Assembly: GCA_013288285.1 (NCBI GenBank)
Contig: JABDCE010000021.1
Coordinates: forward strand, 1-39,742
Length of the DNA: 39,742 bases
Direction: 5' to 3'
Source: Bacteroidota bacterium
GTDB taxonomy: Bacteria > Bacteroidota > Bacteroidia > Chitinophagales > Chitinophagaceae
The position numbers and the translations under genes were made by a program. The notes beneath the pieces are model-generated. The model was not told the origin of the DNA. It saw nothing but the letters and a program-made list of their open reading frames with translations, and searched no databases. This document shows positions 1 through 8,967 of this stretch, piece after piece (position 1 is the first letter of the stretch; each line of letters opens with the position of its first letter).

Positions 1-693
1 CTGGCTTAGGCCGGAATGAGAAACATGAAAGCGATAGAGGTATATGATAGCTACAATTATGGTCAGGTAGAAGCCATACTTCCACCATGGAGGCAGACTG
101 TTGTCGAGTTCCTGTATACCGTCATAATTGTGGTCAAGCAGTATTTCACGTTCCTTTTCAACCGAGGCAGCTTTATTAAATATATCCCAAAACCAGTTTT
201 TACGTTCAATAGCGACTGCTTTAATGTTAACAGGGTCTTCACCTTTAATTACTTTCAGCAAGACCTGTATGTTCATTGCAAGAAAGAAAATAACCAATAG
301 TTCCAGGCAAAGTACTATCACCAGCAAACAGAAGTCACTGAATGGAAGGCCACTGACTGAATTAGGTATCTGCCAGGCTTTGGTGTCATCGGCATACGCG
401 GATACAGGCAGAAGGAAAGCCAGGAAAAGGGCGACGATAAGACCAGCTTTGTTTCCTCCTTCGTTTCGGTCTTTTCTGTTCTTCTCTTTTACCACACTGC
501 TCAGTTGCAGAAGTGTATGGCCAAGCATACCGATAATAAATAACAGAATCACTACCAAGCCAACAAACATGTATAGGGTAGGGTTGATATTGGTGGCCTT
601 AGTGTCGGAAGCAAGCTCTGCTGCTTTGACCGGTGCCAGGAAAAGTACTGTTCCAATGATGGAAAGAAAAGTTCTAATAGTTTTTCGTTGCAT
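1..693 (-). CDS. ccoP: cbb3-type cytochrome c oxidase subunit CcoP (C-terminus cut off by window edge)
   Basis: CcoP is the membrane-anchored dihaem c subunit that passes electrons to the CcoN catalytic core of the cbb3 oxidase. Only the N-terminal 231 residues are inside the window, so the haem c domains are not visible. The diagnostic stretch near residues 189-215 reads YDGIQELDNSLPPWWKYG, the conserved CcoP N-terminal motif just before the transmembrane anchor. Ahead of it is an N-terminal extension with a signal-like hydrophobic start (residues 8-24) and further membrane segments, an arrangement I associate with Bacteroidota CcoP. The start at 693 is 23 bases after the ccoQ stop. It belongs to the ccoS-ccoNO-ccoQ-ccoP operon. 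Identity rests on the motif plus gene order. Confidence 0.93.
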   Translation of the reverse strand, partial: MQRKTIRTFLSIIGTVLFLAPVKAAELASDTKATNINPTLYMFVGLVVILLFIIGMLGHTLLQLSSVVKEKNRKDRNEGGNKAGLIVALFLAFLLPVSAYADDTKAWQIPNSVSGLPFSDFCLLVIVLCLELLVIFFLAMNIQVLLKVIKGEDPVNIKAVAIERKNWFWDIFNKAASVEKEREILLDHNYDGIQELDNSLPPWWKYGFYLTIIVAIIYLYRFHVSHSGLSQ

Positions 694-716
694 TTTTTGG
701 TTATTTGCTGTGATTA

Positions 717-890
717 TTATTTATTCTCGTTCTCTGGAAAAGGGATGGCTTTCATTGAGTTGATGTAGGACTTGTCAGCCCTTAGCGCCCATGTTGCCAC
801 CGAGATAAAAAAGATAAAGAAGATGGCAAGAGATGTCAGGGGAAAGATGCCCACGCCTGTTATCGTTTCCAGATAATGTATGAATTTCAT
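717..890 (-). CDS. ccoQ: small membrane protein CcoQ/FixQ-like of cbb3 oxidase
   Basis: This 57-residue protein starts MKFIHYLETITGVGIFPLTS and has one hydrophobic helix (about residues 13-35) followed by a polar tail ending ENENK. CcoQ/FixQ is a single-helix subunit that stabilises the cbb3 complex. The call rests on size, topology and position between ccoNO (7 bases upstream) and ccoP (23 bases downstream), because CcoQ proteins conserve little sequence. Confidence 0.8.
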   Translation of the reverse strand: MKFIHYLETITGVGIFPLTSLAIFFIFFISVATWALRADKSYINSMKAIPFPENENK

Positions 891-897
891 GATCGTG

Positions 898-3051
898 TTA
901 TTTTAAAGTTGTTTGTTCAGATAATTTTATATCGGTACCCACACGTTGCAAATAGGCAATGACGGCTATTATTTCTTTCTGGCTTTTGGCAGTGATCTTG
1001 TCGGTTGCCAGAGTCTTTACAATCCCATCGGCTTGTTTCATCAGATCGGCATTGGCGCGTTTGTCGTAGCCACGCTCGTAAGGTACCCCGAGTGTTATCA
1101 TGGCGCGAATCTTGGCTGCGGTGGTTCCAGTGTCAATATTGTCGGTAAATAACCATGGGTAATTGGGCATTATTGACCCAGGAGAAATACTTGATGGCTC
1201 ATACATGTGGTTAAAGTGCCAGCTATTTGGATATTTGCCACCTATACGCGCCAGGTCTGGCCCGGTACGTTTGCTGCCCCACTGGAAAGGATGGTCATAG
1301 ACGAATTCACCAGCCTTGGAATATTCTCCATACCGCACTACTTCGCTTCTGAATGGCCGTATCATTTGGCTGTGGCAGAGATAACATCCTTCACGTACAT
1401 ATATGTCTCTGCCTTGCAGCTCAAGCGGCGTATAAGGCTTTACACTTGCTATGGTTGGAATATTTGATTTGACCATAAAAGTGGGTATCATCTCTATCAT
1501 CCCGCCTATTGCTACTACTATGAGGCTGCCAACCAACATAAACATAGGCCTGCGTTCTATCCAGCTATGCCAGTGCCTGTTAGGTTGCGGTGTATACTCT
1601 TTTGTCAGTGCGGGCGCCTCTGCAGGTTCGTCGTTAAGCACATTGCCCATTTTTACTGTCCTGTACAAATTATAGCACATTATCAGCGTGCCTATGAGAT
1701 ACAATACCCCGCCAACACCGCGCATAGCATAAAAAGGAGCCATTTGCTTTACTGTATCCATGAATTGATATTTCAGCGTGCCTTCCGCAGTAAACTCTTT
1801 CCATGCTAGACTTTGCATAAAGCCGGCCCAATACATAGGCACGGTATAGAGTATAATGCCCAGTGTGCCGATCCAGAAATGCCTGTTGGCCAACTGAACA
1901 GAATACAATTTGGTACGGAATATTTTAGGGATGAGATAGTAGAGCACACTAAACGTGAGGAAGCCGTTCCAGCCAAGGGCGCCAACGTGAACGTGGGCGA
2001 TTGTCCAGTCTGTAAAGTGGCTGATAGCGTTCACGCTCTTCAAACTCAGCATAGGGCCTTCAAAAGTGGCCATACCATAGGCTGTAACTGCTACGACCAT
2101 AAATTTGAGCACCGGGTCGACGCGTACTTTATCCCATGCACCGCGAAGTGTAAGCAGGCCGTTGAGCATACCGCCCCATGATGGTGCTATGAGCATGATG
2201 GAAAACACAGTGCCGAGCGATTGCGCCCAATCGGGGAGGGCTGTGTAGAGCAAGTGGTGTGGCCCGGCCCATATATACAGGAATATAAGTGCCCAGAAGT
2301 GAATAATGGACAGGCGGTATGAATAAACAGGCCTTTCGGCTGCCTTAGGCAGAAAGTAATACATGAGGCCCAGGTATGGAGTGGTAAGAAAGAAGGCAAC
2401 TGCATTGTGGCCATACCACCATTCAACCAGGGCGTCCTGCACACCGGCATACCAGGAATAAGACTTAAACAAGGTGACAGGTAGTTCAACCGAGTTTACA
2501 ATATGCAGCATAGCTACCGTAACAAACGTGGCAATATAAAACCAGATTGCTACATATAAATGCCGTTCTCTGCGCTTCAAAATGGTACCAAACATGTTCC
2601 ATCCGAAGGCAACCCATACGATTGCGATCAGGATGTCTATTGGCCATTCGAGTTCGGCATATTCCTTGCCGGATGTAAAACCCATTAACAGGGTTATCGC
2701 TCCCAGGACAATAATTGATTGCCATCCCCAAAAGTGGAATTTGCTTAGCTTGTCGCTGAACATGCGTGCTTTGCACAGTCGCTGAAGCGAATAATACACA
2801 CCCATAAATATGCCGTTGCCTACAAAAGCAAAGATCACGGCATTGGTGTGTACCGGTCTTACCCGGCCAAAAGATGTGGGTGCAGTTCCAAAGTTCAAAT
2901 TGGGATAAACGAGCTGAAAGGCTGCCAGGATACCGGCGAGCATTCCAACGACTCCCCAAAACATTGTTGCATAAGCAAACCACGTTACAATCTTATTGTC
3001 GTAATAAAACTTCTCATTTTGAGTAGTAGTAACATTTACGGTCATATTCAT
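898..3051 (-). CDS. ccoNO: fused cbb3 cytochrome c oxidase subunits I and II (CcoN-CcoO)
   Basis: This 717-residue protein carries the catalytic haem-copper subunit CcoN (about residues 1-480, many membrane helices) fused to the monohaem cytochrome c subunit CcoO (about residues 500-717). It reduces O2 to water at low oxygen while pumping protons across the inner membrane. CcoN-type His-rich motifs are visible ([37 protein letters not shown]). In the CcoO part the haem site is CYLCH at residues 556-560, followed by the family motif [20 protein letters not shown]. The likely distal Met ligand is in [11 protein letters not shown]. The N-O fusion is a known Bacteroidota form. The gene follows ccoS by 3 bases and is expected to be controlled from the ccoS promoter with its FNR-like sites. 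Confidence 0.97.
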   Translation of the reverse strand: MNMTVNVTTTQNEKFYYDNKIVTWFAYATMFWGVVGMLAGILAAFQLVYPNLNFGTAPTSFGRVRPVHTNAVIFAFVGNGIFMGVYYSLQRLCKARMFSDKLSKFHFWGWQSIIVLGAITLLMGFTSGKEYAELEWPIDILIAIVWVAFGWNMFGTILKRRERHLYVAIWFYIATFVTVAMLHIVNSVELPVTLFKSYSWYAGVQDALVEWWYGHNAVAFFLTTPYLGLMYYFLPKAAERPVYSYRLSIIHFWALIFLYIWAGPHHLLYTALPDWAQSLGTVFSIMLIAPSWGGMLNGLLTLRGAWDKVRVDPVLKFMVVAVTAYGMATFEGPMLSLKSVNAISHFTDWTIAHVHVGALGWNGFLTFSVLYYLIPKIFRTKLYSVQLANRHFWIGTLGIILYTVPMYWAGFMQSLAWKEFTAEGTLKYQFMDTVKQMAPFYAMRGVGGVLYLIGTLIMCYNLYRTVKMGNVLNDEPAEAPALTKEYTPQPNRHWHSWIERRPMFMLVGSLIVVAIGGMIEMIPTFMVKSNIPTIASVKPYTPLELQGRDIYVREGCYLCHSQMIRPFRSEVVRYGEYSKAGEFVYDHPFQWGSKRTGPDLARIGGKYPNSWHFNHMYEPSSISPGSIMPNYPWLFTDNIDTGTTAAKIRAMITLGVPYERGYDKRANADLMKQADGIVKTLATDKITAKSQKEIIAVIAYLQRVGTDIKLSEQTTLK

Positions 3052-3054
3052 ATT

Positions 3055-3219
3055 CTATTGGTGTGTATTGTTTTTTACTGAATCGTCGTCAAATAGTATG
3101 CGCATTGAAGCTCCCTTTATGTCGCTATACTGATCTGTATAGACGCTCCAGATAAATGCTCCGAGAAAAGAGCCGGCAACTAATACGCTTATTATTACCA
3201 GGATGAAAAATGCACTCAT
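3055..3219 (-). CDS. ccoS: cbb3 oxidase maturation protein CcoS
   Basis: This 54-residue protein has one N-terminal membrane helix (MSAFFILVIISVLVAGSFLG) followed by FIWSVYTDQYSDIKGASMRI. The W-x-V-x-x-x-Q-Y/F-D/S pattern and the acidic tail (ILFDDD) are typical of CcoS. CcoS is needed for cofactor insertion into the cbb3 oxidase. It is the first gene of the oxidase operon, 3 bases ahead of ccoNO. Its upstream region holds a -7 box and two FNR-like dyads, so it probably sets operon expression. Confidence 0.92.
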   Translation of the reverse strand: MSAFFILVIISVLVAGSFLGAFIWSVYTDQYSDIKGASMRILFDDDSVKNNTHQ

Positions 3220-3235
3220 AGTAAATTATTTTGAA

Positions 3236-3301
3236 CAAAATTATATGCTGGCAATCCGGCGTTTTATGACCTGGCTCAACACAAAACCTGATTATGGTCA
3301 T
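3236..3301 (-). promoter_or_regulatory. ccoS operon promoter with two FNR/CRP-like dyads
   Basis: Read on the minus strand, a -7 box TAATTTTG (3236-3243) lies 16 bases before the ccoS start. Exactly 22 bp upstream is dyad TTGAGCCAGGTCAT (3266-3279). A further 8 bp upstream is dyad ATGACCATAATCAG (3288-3301). Both fit nTGAY/nTGAG-N4-RTCAn. With a start site a few bases past the -7 box, their centres fall near -42 and -64. No TTTG is present at -33, as expected for an activator-dependent promoter. The activator identity is inferred. Confidence 0.72.
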
Positions 3302-3371
3302 GGTTAATGATCCCATGCAGACAGATGTCGGGTAAACTATTTCCGGATATCATAATGCAGGTACATCGCCG

Positions 3372-3587
3372 TTATTCATGAATTTTAACTTTGATCAGTT
3401 CCCGGGTATGAAAAGGGCAATAATGAACTTCTTCCTTGCCATCTTTATTTTTATCGAACCATATACAGTCGAGCATGTCATCTCTGTATTCATTTGCATA
3501 TACATCAAAATGCCTGCCTCTTATGGTCATGTCCGGACCACCTGATATAAGCCGGGCCTTATCTCCGACAACAAATTCTGGTGCCAT
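3372..3587 (-). CDS. small DUF2158 (YodC-like) protein
   Basis: The open frame extends upstream to 3737, but the family-like part begins at an internal Met: MAPEFVVGDKARLISGGPDM. That start lies just after a -7 box (TAAATTTG, 3597-3604), giving a very short leader, so I place it at 3587 and a 71-residue product. The pattern of V-G-D, L-x-S-G-G-P-x-M and a later CxWFD (CIWFDKNKDGKEEVHYCPF) resembles the DUF2158/YodC family, small soluble proteins of unknown function. The start is preceded by two FNR-like dyads spaced like those of ccoS, so it is probably induced with the oxidase. Confidence 0.7.
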   Translation of the reverse strand: MAPEFVVGDKARLISGGPDMTIRGRHFDVYANEYRDDMLDCIWFDKNKDGKEEVHYCPFHTRELIKVKIHE

Positions 3588-3596
3588 TTTTTTTGT

Positions 3597-3662
3597 CAAA
3601 TTTAGTCTTGCTGATAAGCGTATAACATGACCATCATCATAGCAAAAAATGTTTCTTGTCAG
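3597..3662 (-). promoter_or_regulatory. promoter of the DUF2158 gene with FNR/CRP-like dyads
   Basis: On the minus strand the -7 box is TAAATTTG (3597-3604). The dyad ATGATGATGGTCAT (3627-3640) sits exactly 22 bp upstream. After 8 bp comes CTGACAAGAAACAT (3649-3662), whose first half-site fits and second half is degenerate. The spacing equals that of the ccoS promoter. Confidence 0.6.
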
Positions 3663-3735
3663 GAGCATCGGGGAACATGCAGATGCCTGGTAGCTTCGGG
3701 CAGAGGCCAGTTGATCCGTCCGGCATGAGGTAAAC

Positions 3736-3802
3736 ATGATATGAATCAGCTATTGCAGCTGACAACGGTCATGTGTCGGGCTTCGCTTAGCTGGTAAATT
3801 TG
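3736..3802 (+). promoter_or_regulatory. promoter of the 127-residue protein gene with two FNR/CRP-like dyads
   Basis: On the plus strand, dyad ATGATATGAATCAG (3736-3749), a 9-bp spacer, dyad CTGACAACGGTCAT (3759-3772), a 22-bp spacer and the -7 box TAAATTTG (3795-3802) precede the ATG at 3820. The layout matches the ccoS promoter within one base. The leader is about 12 nt and A-rich. Confidence 0.65.
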
Positions 3803-3819
3803 TAAAAAAAATAAAGCAT

Positions 3820-4203
3820 ATGAATAAGATAAACATCAGTCATGTAAATAACATGCACAACCAGTGGCTACGCACTTTGACTTTTTACAAAACAGAGTTT
3901 GCGATCCAGAAAGGACTATTAACGGAGATTGCAGGTAAATATACCGGCGCCGATGTGTTGAAGGAAGTAGAGCACCTGGAAAATCAGTTTAAAATTCAGA
4001 GCGACAACATTGACAAGATATCTCATGAGATACATGGCAACATCAGCCAAATTGCGCAACAGGCCCATCAGTCAACAGCCGGTTATATAGATGATGTATT
4101 GGTTAAAGAACACACAAACCTGGGTGTGAAAACTGATGACCAGACCAAACTATCAGCTGAGTTGGTTAAGGAATTCAGAAGATTTGCAGAGAAGACAATG
4201 TAA
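3820..4203 (+). CDS. uncharacterised 127-residue helical protein, likely low-oxygen induced
   Basis: I do not recognise a family. The protein (starts MNKINISHVNNMHNQWLRTL) is polar and predicted to be helical throughout, with a heptad-like stretch around residues 45-80 (LKEVEHLENQFKIQSDNIDK) that could form a coiled coil. There is no signal peptide or membrane helix, so it is probably cytoplasmic. It is transcribed divergently from the DUF2158 gene and ends just before a strong terminator, so it is a single-gene unit. Its promoter carries two FNR-like dyads, which suggests a role when oxygen is limiting. Function is unknown. Confidence 0.8.
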   Translation: MNKINISHVNNMHNQWLRTLTFYKTEFAIQKGLLTEIAGKYTGADVLKEVEHLENQFKIQSDNIDKISHEIHGNISQIAQQAHQSTAGYIDDVLVKEHTNLGVKTDDQTKLSAELVKEFRRFAEKTM

Positions 4204-4243
4204 AAATGGTGAGTGGTGAGGGCGGGGCTTTTTTGCTCCGTCG

Positions 4244-4274
4244 AAGGGTTCCTGAAATATGGAACCCTTTTTTT
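4244..4274 (+). terminator. intrinsic terminator after the 127-residue protein gene
   Basis: A perfect 9-bp stem AAGGGTTCC / GGAACCCTT with an 8-nt loop is followed by a run of T (4268-4274). It lies 40 bases past the stop at 4203. Confidence 0.9.
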
Positions 4275-4367
4275 ATTGGATGCCATTGATGATATTAATG
4301 CGTTCGATTTATTTGAGAAGCAGTTCACGGAATAATGCAATTAGATTTAGCGGGCTGCTGTAGGCTT

Positions 4368-6809
4368 CTATTCGTGAGTTCTTATTGCCAGGCCTTTTCG
4401 CCAGGCTATGAGGTTACTTAGCCCGCTTGACAATATAACGATGCTTAGTGTGCTGCAAGGCATAAGTATGGCGGCCAGTACCGGTCTCATAGCCCCAGTC
4501 ATAGCAAAATATAGTCCGGCACAATTGTAGAAGATAGATATAACAAAGCTGATATTGATAATGATCCTGCACCATTTGGACAGATCAAGGAGGGCCTGTA
4601 ATAAAGAGACATTTTCCGCTTTCAGAATGGCATCGCATGCTGGGGTAAAGTTATTTACATCGGCAGCCAGGGTTATGCCCACATTGCTTTGCTGCAGTGC
4701 TCCCGCGTCGTTAAGCCCATCGCCTATCATTATCACCTTTTCTCCTTTTGCCTGCAACCCGTTTATGTAGTTGAGCTTGTCAACCGGCTTCTGCTCAAAC
4801 ATTAGATTGCTACCGTTGCCAAACACCTGCTGCATTTGTGATTTTTGATTCGCATTGTCGCCTGAAAGCAGTGACAGGGAATAGAACTTTTTCAATGTGC
4901 CAATGAGGAATGGAATAGCGCTGCGAAGAGCAGACCGCATATGGATGTTGCAGATGTTTCTTCCAAGGCGTATGTAAACGGTGGCCTTTTCGTTCCTGTC
5001 GATGCCTACGAATTCAGCGGAGCCTACTTGTAAAAGCATTCCTCCGTAGAATGCCTCTATGCCTTTCCCAGGTATTTCCTGCCAGCTTGTTAATGGCAAA
5101 GCTGTTGTTTGGCCAAGCCATGCTGTCAATGTTTTACTTATGGGATGGTTACTTTGCCTTACTACGGAAAATACAAGTATTTTTTCAGCGTCATTTAGCT
5201 GGTAGCCGCTTACTATTATGTGACTATTCGTTCCGTCTGTGACCGTGCCGGTCTTATCAAAAACTATGTGGTTGGCTTTAGTCATCTGCTCAATGACAGT
5301 GGCATCGCGCAGGTAAAGGCCATTTAGTCCAAATATTCTGAGGATGTTGCTGTTAGTAAATGTGGCTGCCAGCAGCAGGGCACAAGGGCACGCAACAATG
5401 AGCATGGCGGAGACACTGGTGATGATCTTTGATGGATCGTGCAGCCACCAGTAAGCGGCAGTTAACGCGGCCAGGGAAAAGAGCACTGCCGTAAAATATT
5501 TGCTCAAGAGTTGAATAGTACTGCCTTTTTTATTGTCCTCCGCTTTGTTTTTCCGGAATGCATAGTGATTCCACAGTGAAGTAAGGTAACTGCCTGCAAT
5601 AGGTTTTACAACGTGTATTATCAGTTCTTCGCCAATTTGCCGGCCACCGGCATATACCATATCTCCTTTGAGCACCGGCACTGGTTCTTCCTCCCCGGTA
5701 ACAAAGCTATAATCTATTAGTGCATTATCATTGAGTACAATTGAGTCTGCCGGTACTATTTCTTCATGATGCAAGATCACGGTGTCGTTTTCTTTCAGGT
5801 CGCCCAGCTGCCTGGTTTCGTTGCCCGTTGGTGTTTGTACGGTTACTGCAATCGGGAAGTAGGATTTATAGTCCCGTGTGAAAGACAACGACTGGTACGT
5901 TCTGTCTTGGAGTACACGGCCGGCAAGCATGAAGAACACAATGCCGCTCATGCTGTCCAGGTAACCGGGGCCGGTATTGCCCAGTATCTCATAGATACTA
6001 CGGGAGAAAGTGATGATCAGCGCCAGTACTATGGGTGCATCAATGTTGAGGGTTTTCTGTTTCAATCCGCCCCAGGCGGTCTTGTAAAATTCTGATGCCG
6101 AATAAAAGAATACAGGCAGTGAAAGTAGTAAGTTCAGGTACCTGAAGAGATGCATGTATTGACTTTCTATCCCTAGTTTGCCGCCCAGGTATTCGGGGAA
6201 GCTCATCATCATGATGTTGCCGAAGCAAAACCCGGCCACGCCAAGTTTTATGATCTTCTTCTTATTGTAGGGTTTCGCCTTCTTCACACTAACATCGTCA
6301 AGGGATATGTAAGGCTCGTAACCTATTGTTGTAAGCAGTTCGACCAGGTTGCGGAATGTTGTTTTTTTTCTGCTGAAATGTATACTGACCTCTTTGGTGG
6401 TAAAGTTGACCCGGCTCTCGCTCACACCCGGATCCATCCTGTTTAAATGTTCCAGTAGCCACATACACGAACTGCAATGAATGGAAGGTATATACAGACT
6501 TACGATTGTTTTGTCTCCGTTTGTGAATTGATACAGTCTATTGCAGATAGACTCATCATCTAAGAACGAATATTTGTCGTTCCGTATCGGTTTTATTTGA
6601 GAAAGGCCGGGATGGGATTGCAGGGTATAATAATTGCATAGCCCATTTTCTTCCAGCAGCTCATACACCAACTTACATCCCTGACAACAAAATACATGAT
6701 CATCCACGCGGACCTTATCCCCAATGCATGCTGCACCGCAGTGGAAACACACGGGTGCCGTAACTGTCTTTCGTGGCGGGAGAAGTGTGTCGCTATTTGC
6801 CAGGTACAT
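4368..6809 (-). CDS. ccoI: copper-transporting P1B-type ATPase CcoI/FixI for cbb3 oxidase assembly
   Basis: This 813-residue heavy-metal P-type ATPase supplies copper needed to build the CcoN CuB centre. The N-terminus has a Cys-rich domain (CFHC at 21-24, CCQGC at 41-45) typical of FixI/CcoI, then a heavy-metal-associated domain with HCSSC at 111-115. The transmembrane ion-binding motif CPC is at 474-476, the phosphorylation motif DKTGT at 518-522, and the hinge motif GDGLND lies towards the C-terminus. The gene start overlaps the end of the upstream Cys-rich protein gene by 17 bases, indicating translational coupling. It is separated from ccoNOQP by other genes but functionally linked. Length and domain order are normal. 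Confidence 0.95.
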   Translation of the reverse strand: MYLANSDTLLPPRKTVTAPVCFHCGAACIGDKVRVDDHVFCCQGCKLVYELLEENGLCNYYTLQSHPGLSQIKPIRNDKYSFLDDESICNRLYQFTNGDKTIVSLYIPSIHCSSCMWLLEHLNRMDPGVSESRVNFTTKEVSIHFSRKKTTFRNLVELLTTIGYEPYISLDDVSVKKAKPYNKKKIIKLGVAGFCFGNIMMMSFPEYLGGKLGIESQYMHLFRYLNLLLSLPVFFYSASEFYKTAWGGLKQKTLNIDAPIVLALIITFSRSIYEILGNTGPGYLDSMSGIVFFMLAGRVLQDRTYQSLSFTRDYKSYFPIAVTVQTPTGNETRQLGDLKENDTVILHHEEIVPADSIVLNDNALIDYSFVTGEEEPVPVLKGDMVYAGGRQIGEELIIHVVKPIAGSYLTSLWNHYAFRKNKAEDNKKGSTIQLLSKYFTAVLFSLAALTAAYWWLHDPSKIITSVSAMLIVACPCALLLAATFTNSNILRIFGLNGLYLRDATVIEQMTKANHIVFDKTGTVTDGTNSHIIVSGYQLNDAEKILVFSVVRQSNHPISKTLTAWLGQTTALPLTSWQEIPGKGIEAFYGGMLLQVGSAEFVGIDRNEKATVYIRLGRNICNIHMRSALRSAIPFLIGTLKKFYSLSLLSGDNANQKSQMQQVFGNGSNLMFEQKPVDKLNYINGLQAKGEKVIMIGDGLNDAGALQQSNVGITLAADVNNFTPACDAILKAENVSLLQALLDLSKWCRIIINISFVISIFYNCAGLYFAMTGAMRPVLAAILMPCSTLSIVILSSGLSNLIAWRKGLAIRTHE

Positions 6810-7344
6810 TTATTGCTTTTTGTGCTTCGATAACCTTAGGAATCAGATAGTTTTCTTCAAGAAAAAATAGTTCTACCATATCGCTTTCTATTAAAGCGAG
6901 CAGATTTCTCAGTATCCTGTATTGATCGGGGAAAAGTGTTTCGGCATATAATGGCAGGGATAATAGCTGCAGATCGCTCTGAATACTTTTTAAATTTTTT
7001 ACAGCCGCAGAAAGGTCGAATAATTGAACATCGTGATTGAGTTTACAGCTCCCGGTGCAATTTGCACAATCGTGATCGCCTGTAACCTTTTCTACCAGCC
7101 CATTTAAGTATGGGATGAAACGGTCCCGACGCTCTCTCAACGACCCTGCAATTCTATCAAGAACGGACTGACACTGTTTGAGGTAAGCATCATCTATTTT
7201 CAGGGGGGCAAGACTCTTTATTTTATCAGTCTGTTCAGACACATCAGTACATAGCCGTTCAATGCTTTCATAGTATTCAACCCTCAGCTTTTCGATGAGG
7301 TCTGGCAATGGTAAATTTGAATGTTGACCCTTTATATTTATCAT
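6793..7344 (-). CDS. uncharacterised helical Cys-cluster protein coupled to ccoI
   Basis: A 183-residue soluble protein (starts MINIKGQHSNLPLPDLIEKL) predicted to be almost entirely helical. Residues about 91-104 hold a compact cluster, DHDCANCTGSCKLNHD (C-x2-C-x3-C flanked by His and Asp), a plausible metal site. The protein looks like a helical bundle, but I cannot find the HxxxE/HxxxxD pattern of true hemerythrins, so I do not assign that family. It overlaps ccoI by 17 bases and follows the PAS sensor gene by 37 bases, so a role in copper handling or oxidase assembly is plausible (inference from context). Confidence 0.75.
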   Translation of the reverse strand: MINIKGQHSNLPLPDLIEKLRVEYYESIERLCTDVSEQTDKIKSLAPLKIDDAYLKQCQSVLDRIAGSLRERRDRFIPYLNGLVEKVTGDHDCANCTGSCKLNHDVQLFDLSAAVKNLKSIQSDLQLLSLPLYAETLFPDQYRILRNLLALIESDMVELFFLEENYLIPKVIEAQKAINVPGK

Positions 7345-7381
7345 TTTAAAAGTTTCTTTTGATCGTTAGTATGCTTTCGGG

Positions 7382-8869
7382 TCAGATGCGTACCGCCAAT
7401 GGCAGCATACGGTATTGCTTTTCGTATTGTTCTCCCTGTGAAATAGTATGTGTTTTTTCAGATATTTCCCGGATGACTTGATCAAGCTTCTCGCTTGCCG
7501 TTTTAATGCCGTCTAAAATGATGGCGTTATCCTGGTCGGTAGGGTCGTTGTAGTTTAGCAGTGGCATAAGGCCCATGATATTTGCCAGGGGGGCTCTTAC
7601 TTTGTGAGACTGAATCCATGCTATTTCTGAGAGCACGCTATTTTGCCCTTCCAGCTTTTTTTTGTCATCTGAGATACGCTGCAGCATTTTTTTCTGGTCA
7701 GTAATGTCTGTGAAGTAGATGGATGCACCGTTAGCGGTGGGGTATACTTTGTATAGAAACCATTTTTCCAGAATGGTACAGTACTCTTCAAAACTTACGT
7801 CAACACCAGCACTCATGGCCAGTACACACTGATTGAAGAAATCTTTCTGAATGGCAATATGCGCAACCTCCCAGAAGCTTTGTCCAATAAGTTCAATGGT
7901 GTTGTTGCCATAGATAGCCTGAAAAATTTTATTCACAAACGTTAATTTGAAGTCTTTGTCTATTGCAAAAAAGCCATCGTTAATGCTGTTGAGTACATTT
8001 TCCAGTTCGCGTGCTTTTTTCTGCCTTTCTATTTCAGCTAATGTTTCATTCGTAACATCTTGTGTGATGCCGCTGACTACGTTAGTTTTTCTCTGTTTGT
8101 CGTACAGTAATTTGCCTTTTGCGTGTAAGTATCTTATTTCTCCGTTTTTGTGAAGTACGCGAATGTCACAAACTGTATGCCCCAGGGTAGTTACTTCTTC
8201 CATGTGTTCGTAAAACTTTGTTCTGTCGTCAATATGAATTGAACCAAAGAATGTATTCTTGTCGCTTAACATTTCATCAGGGCGGTATCCAAAAACTGAA
8301 AAACAGGCTACGTTCACATATAGGATGTCGTGCGTGTTGGCGTCTATTGACCAAACCACCTCGTCAATCGAATTAAGCACAATATCAATCTCTCTCTTTT
8401 GATTGGAAATGGTCGCTTCTGATTGAATATTTTTGATCTCTATGATGTATTGACATACTAAGGCGGTGAGTAGAAGGATTGAAAATTCTATAACAGAGTC
8501 CAGATCCTTTTCTGCTAAAAACTCGTTCAGACTGAACAGATAACTGGCAATAATAATAACCATTATGGCGGCCGCAAGCCCGATCTTTCTGTATTTCACC
8601 TCTTCATAAAATGAGCGGGCCATGGGTAATACGGTATACAGGAATACTGCGGTAATAGCGGCGCAGATGAAGTGTATGCCATCTGTTTGCAATATTTGAC
8701 TATGTATGTCTGTAACGGTATGATCCGCTATAAAAAGACCTGCGATCAAAGCAAGTACAACATATAGTCTATTTCTAAGAATTACTTTCATGCGCTCAGA
8801 AGAATACGTTGTGAGCGTAGCTGGTAAGTTGTCTGACGTTGATGTACCCGATTCTTTTTTCAAATACAT
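7382..8869 (-). CDS. membrane PAS-domain sensor with HisKA-like segment but no ATPase domain
   Basis: The open frame can start at a TTG (8905), but the ATG at 8869 (MYLKKESGTSTSDNL) is more likely, giving 495 residues. Four hydrophobic segments lie in about residues 30-165, followed by two PAS domains (about 185-300 and 305-420). The C-terminal helix pair carries WIQSHKVRAPLANIMGL, resembling the phospho-acceptor His region of a histidine kinase. The protein ends about 70 residues later without any N, G1 or G2 box, so it lacks a HATPase domain. In Bacteroidota such PAS proteins ending after the SHxVRxPLA segment are common (from memory). It probably senses redox or a small ligand at the membrane. 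It heads the sensor / Cys-cluster / ccoI unit. Confidence 0.82.
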   Translation of the reverse strand: MYLKKESGTSTSDNLPATLTTYSSERMKVILRNRLYVVLALIAGLFIADHTVTDIHSQILQTDGIHFICAAITAVFLYTVLPMARSFYEEVKYRKIGLAAAIMVIIIASYLFSLNEFLAEKDLDSVIEFSILLLTALVCQYIIEIKNIQSEATISNQKREIDIVLNSIDEVVWSIDANTHDILYVNVACFSVFGYRPDEMLSDKNTFFGSIHIDDRTKFYEHMEEVTTLGHTVCDIRVLHKNGEIRYLHAKGKLLYDKQRKTNVVSGITQDVTNETLAEIERQKKARELENVLNSINDGFFAIDKDFKLTFVNKIFQAIYGNNTIELIGQSFWEVAHIAIQKDFFNQCVLAMSAGVDVSFEEYCTILEKWFLYKVYPTANGASIYFTDITDQKKMLQRISDDKKKLEGQNSVLSEIAWIQSHKVRAPLANIMGLMPLLNYNDPTDQDNAIILDGIKTASEKLDQVIREISEKTHTISQGEQYEKQYRMLPLAVRI

Positions 8870-8931
8870 GAGTAAATAGATTTCTGTTGTGAAATGATAG
8901 TGCAATTTGGAGAATTGATAAACGTTAATAA

Positions 8932-8967
8932 ATGACCTTCGTCAGTCATTTGCAGAATTTGCGTCAT
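8932..8967 (-). promoter_or_regulatory. FNR/CRP-like dyads upstream of the PAS sensor operon
   Basis: On the minus strand CTGACGAAGGTCAT (8932-8945) fits nTGAC-N4-GTCAn. Eight bp upstream is ATGACGCAAATTCT (8954-8967), of which only the first half-site fits. The -7 position 22 bp downstream reads CAAATTGC, a poor match to TAnnTTTG, so the core promoter is uncertain. Confidence 0.45.

Noticed and set aside
128-763. Plus-strand open frame of 211 residues
   Set aside because: It is antisense to ccoP and ccoQ, whose minus-strand products show clear family motifs; the plus-strand product has none.
1813-2181. Plus-strand open frame of 122 residues inside the oxidase gene
   Set aside because: Antisense to the conserved CcoN core and composed of low-information sequence.
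6793-7344. Hemerythrin-like oxygen-binding protein
   Set aside because: The fold may be a helical bundle, but the required His/Glu/Asp spacing is not seen.
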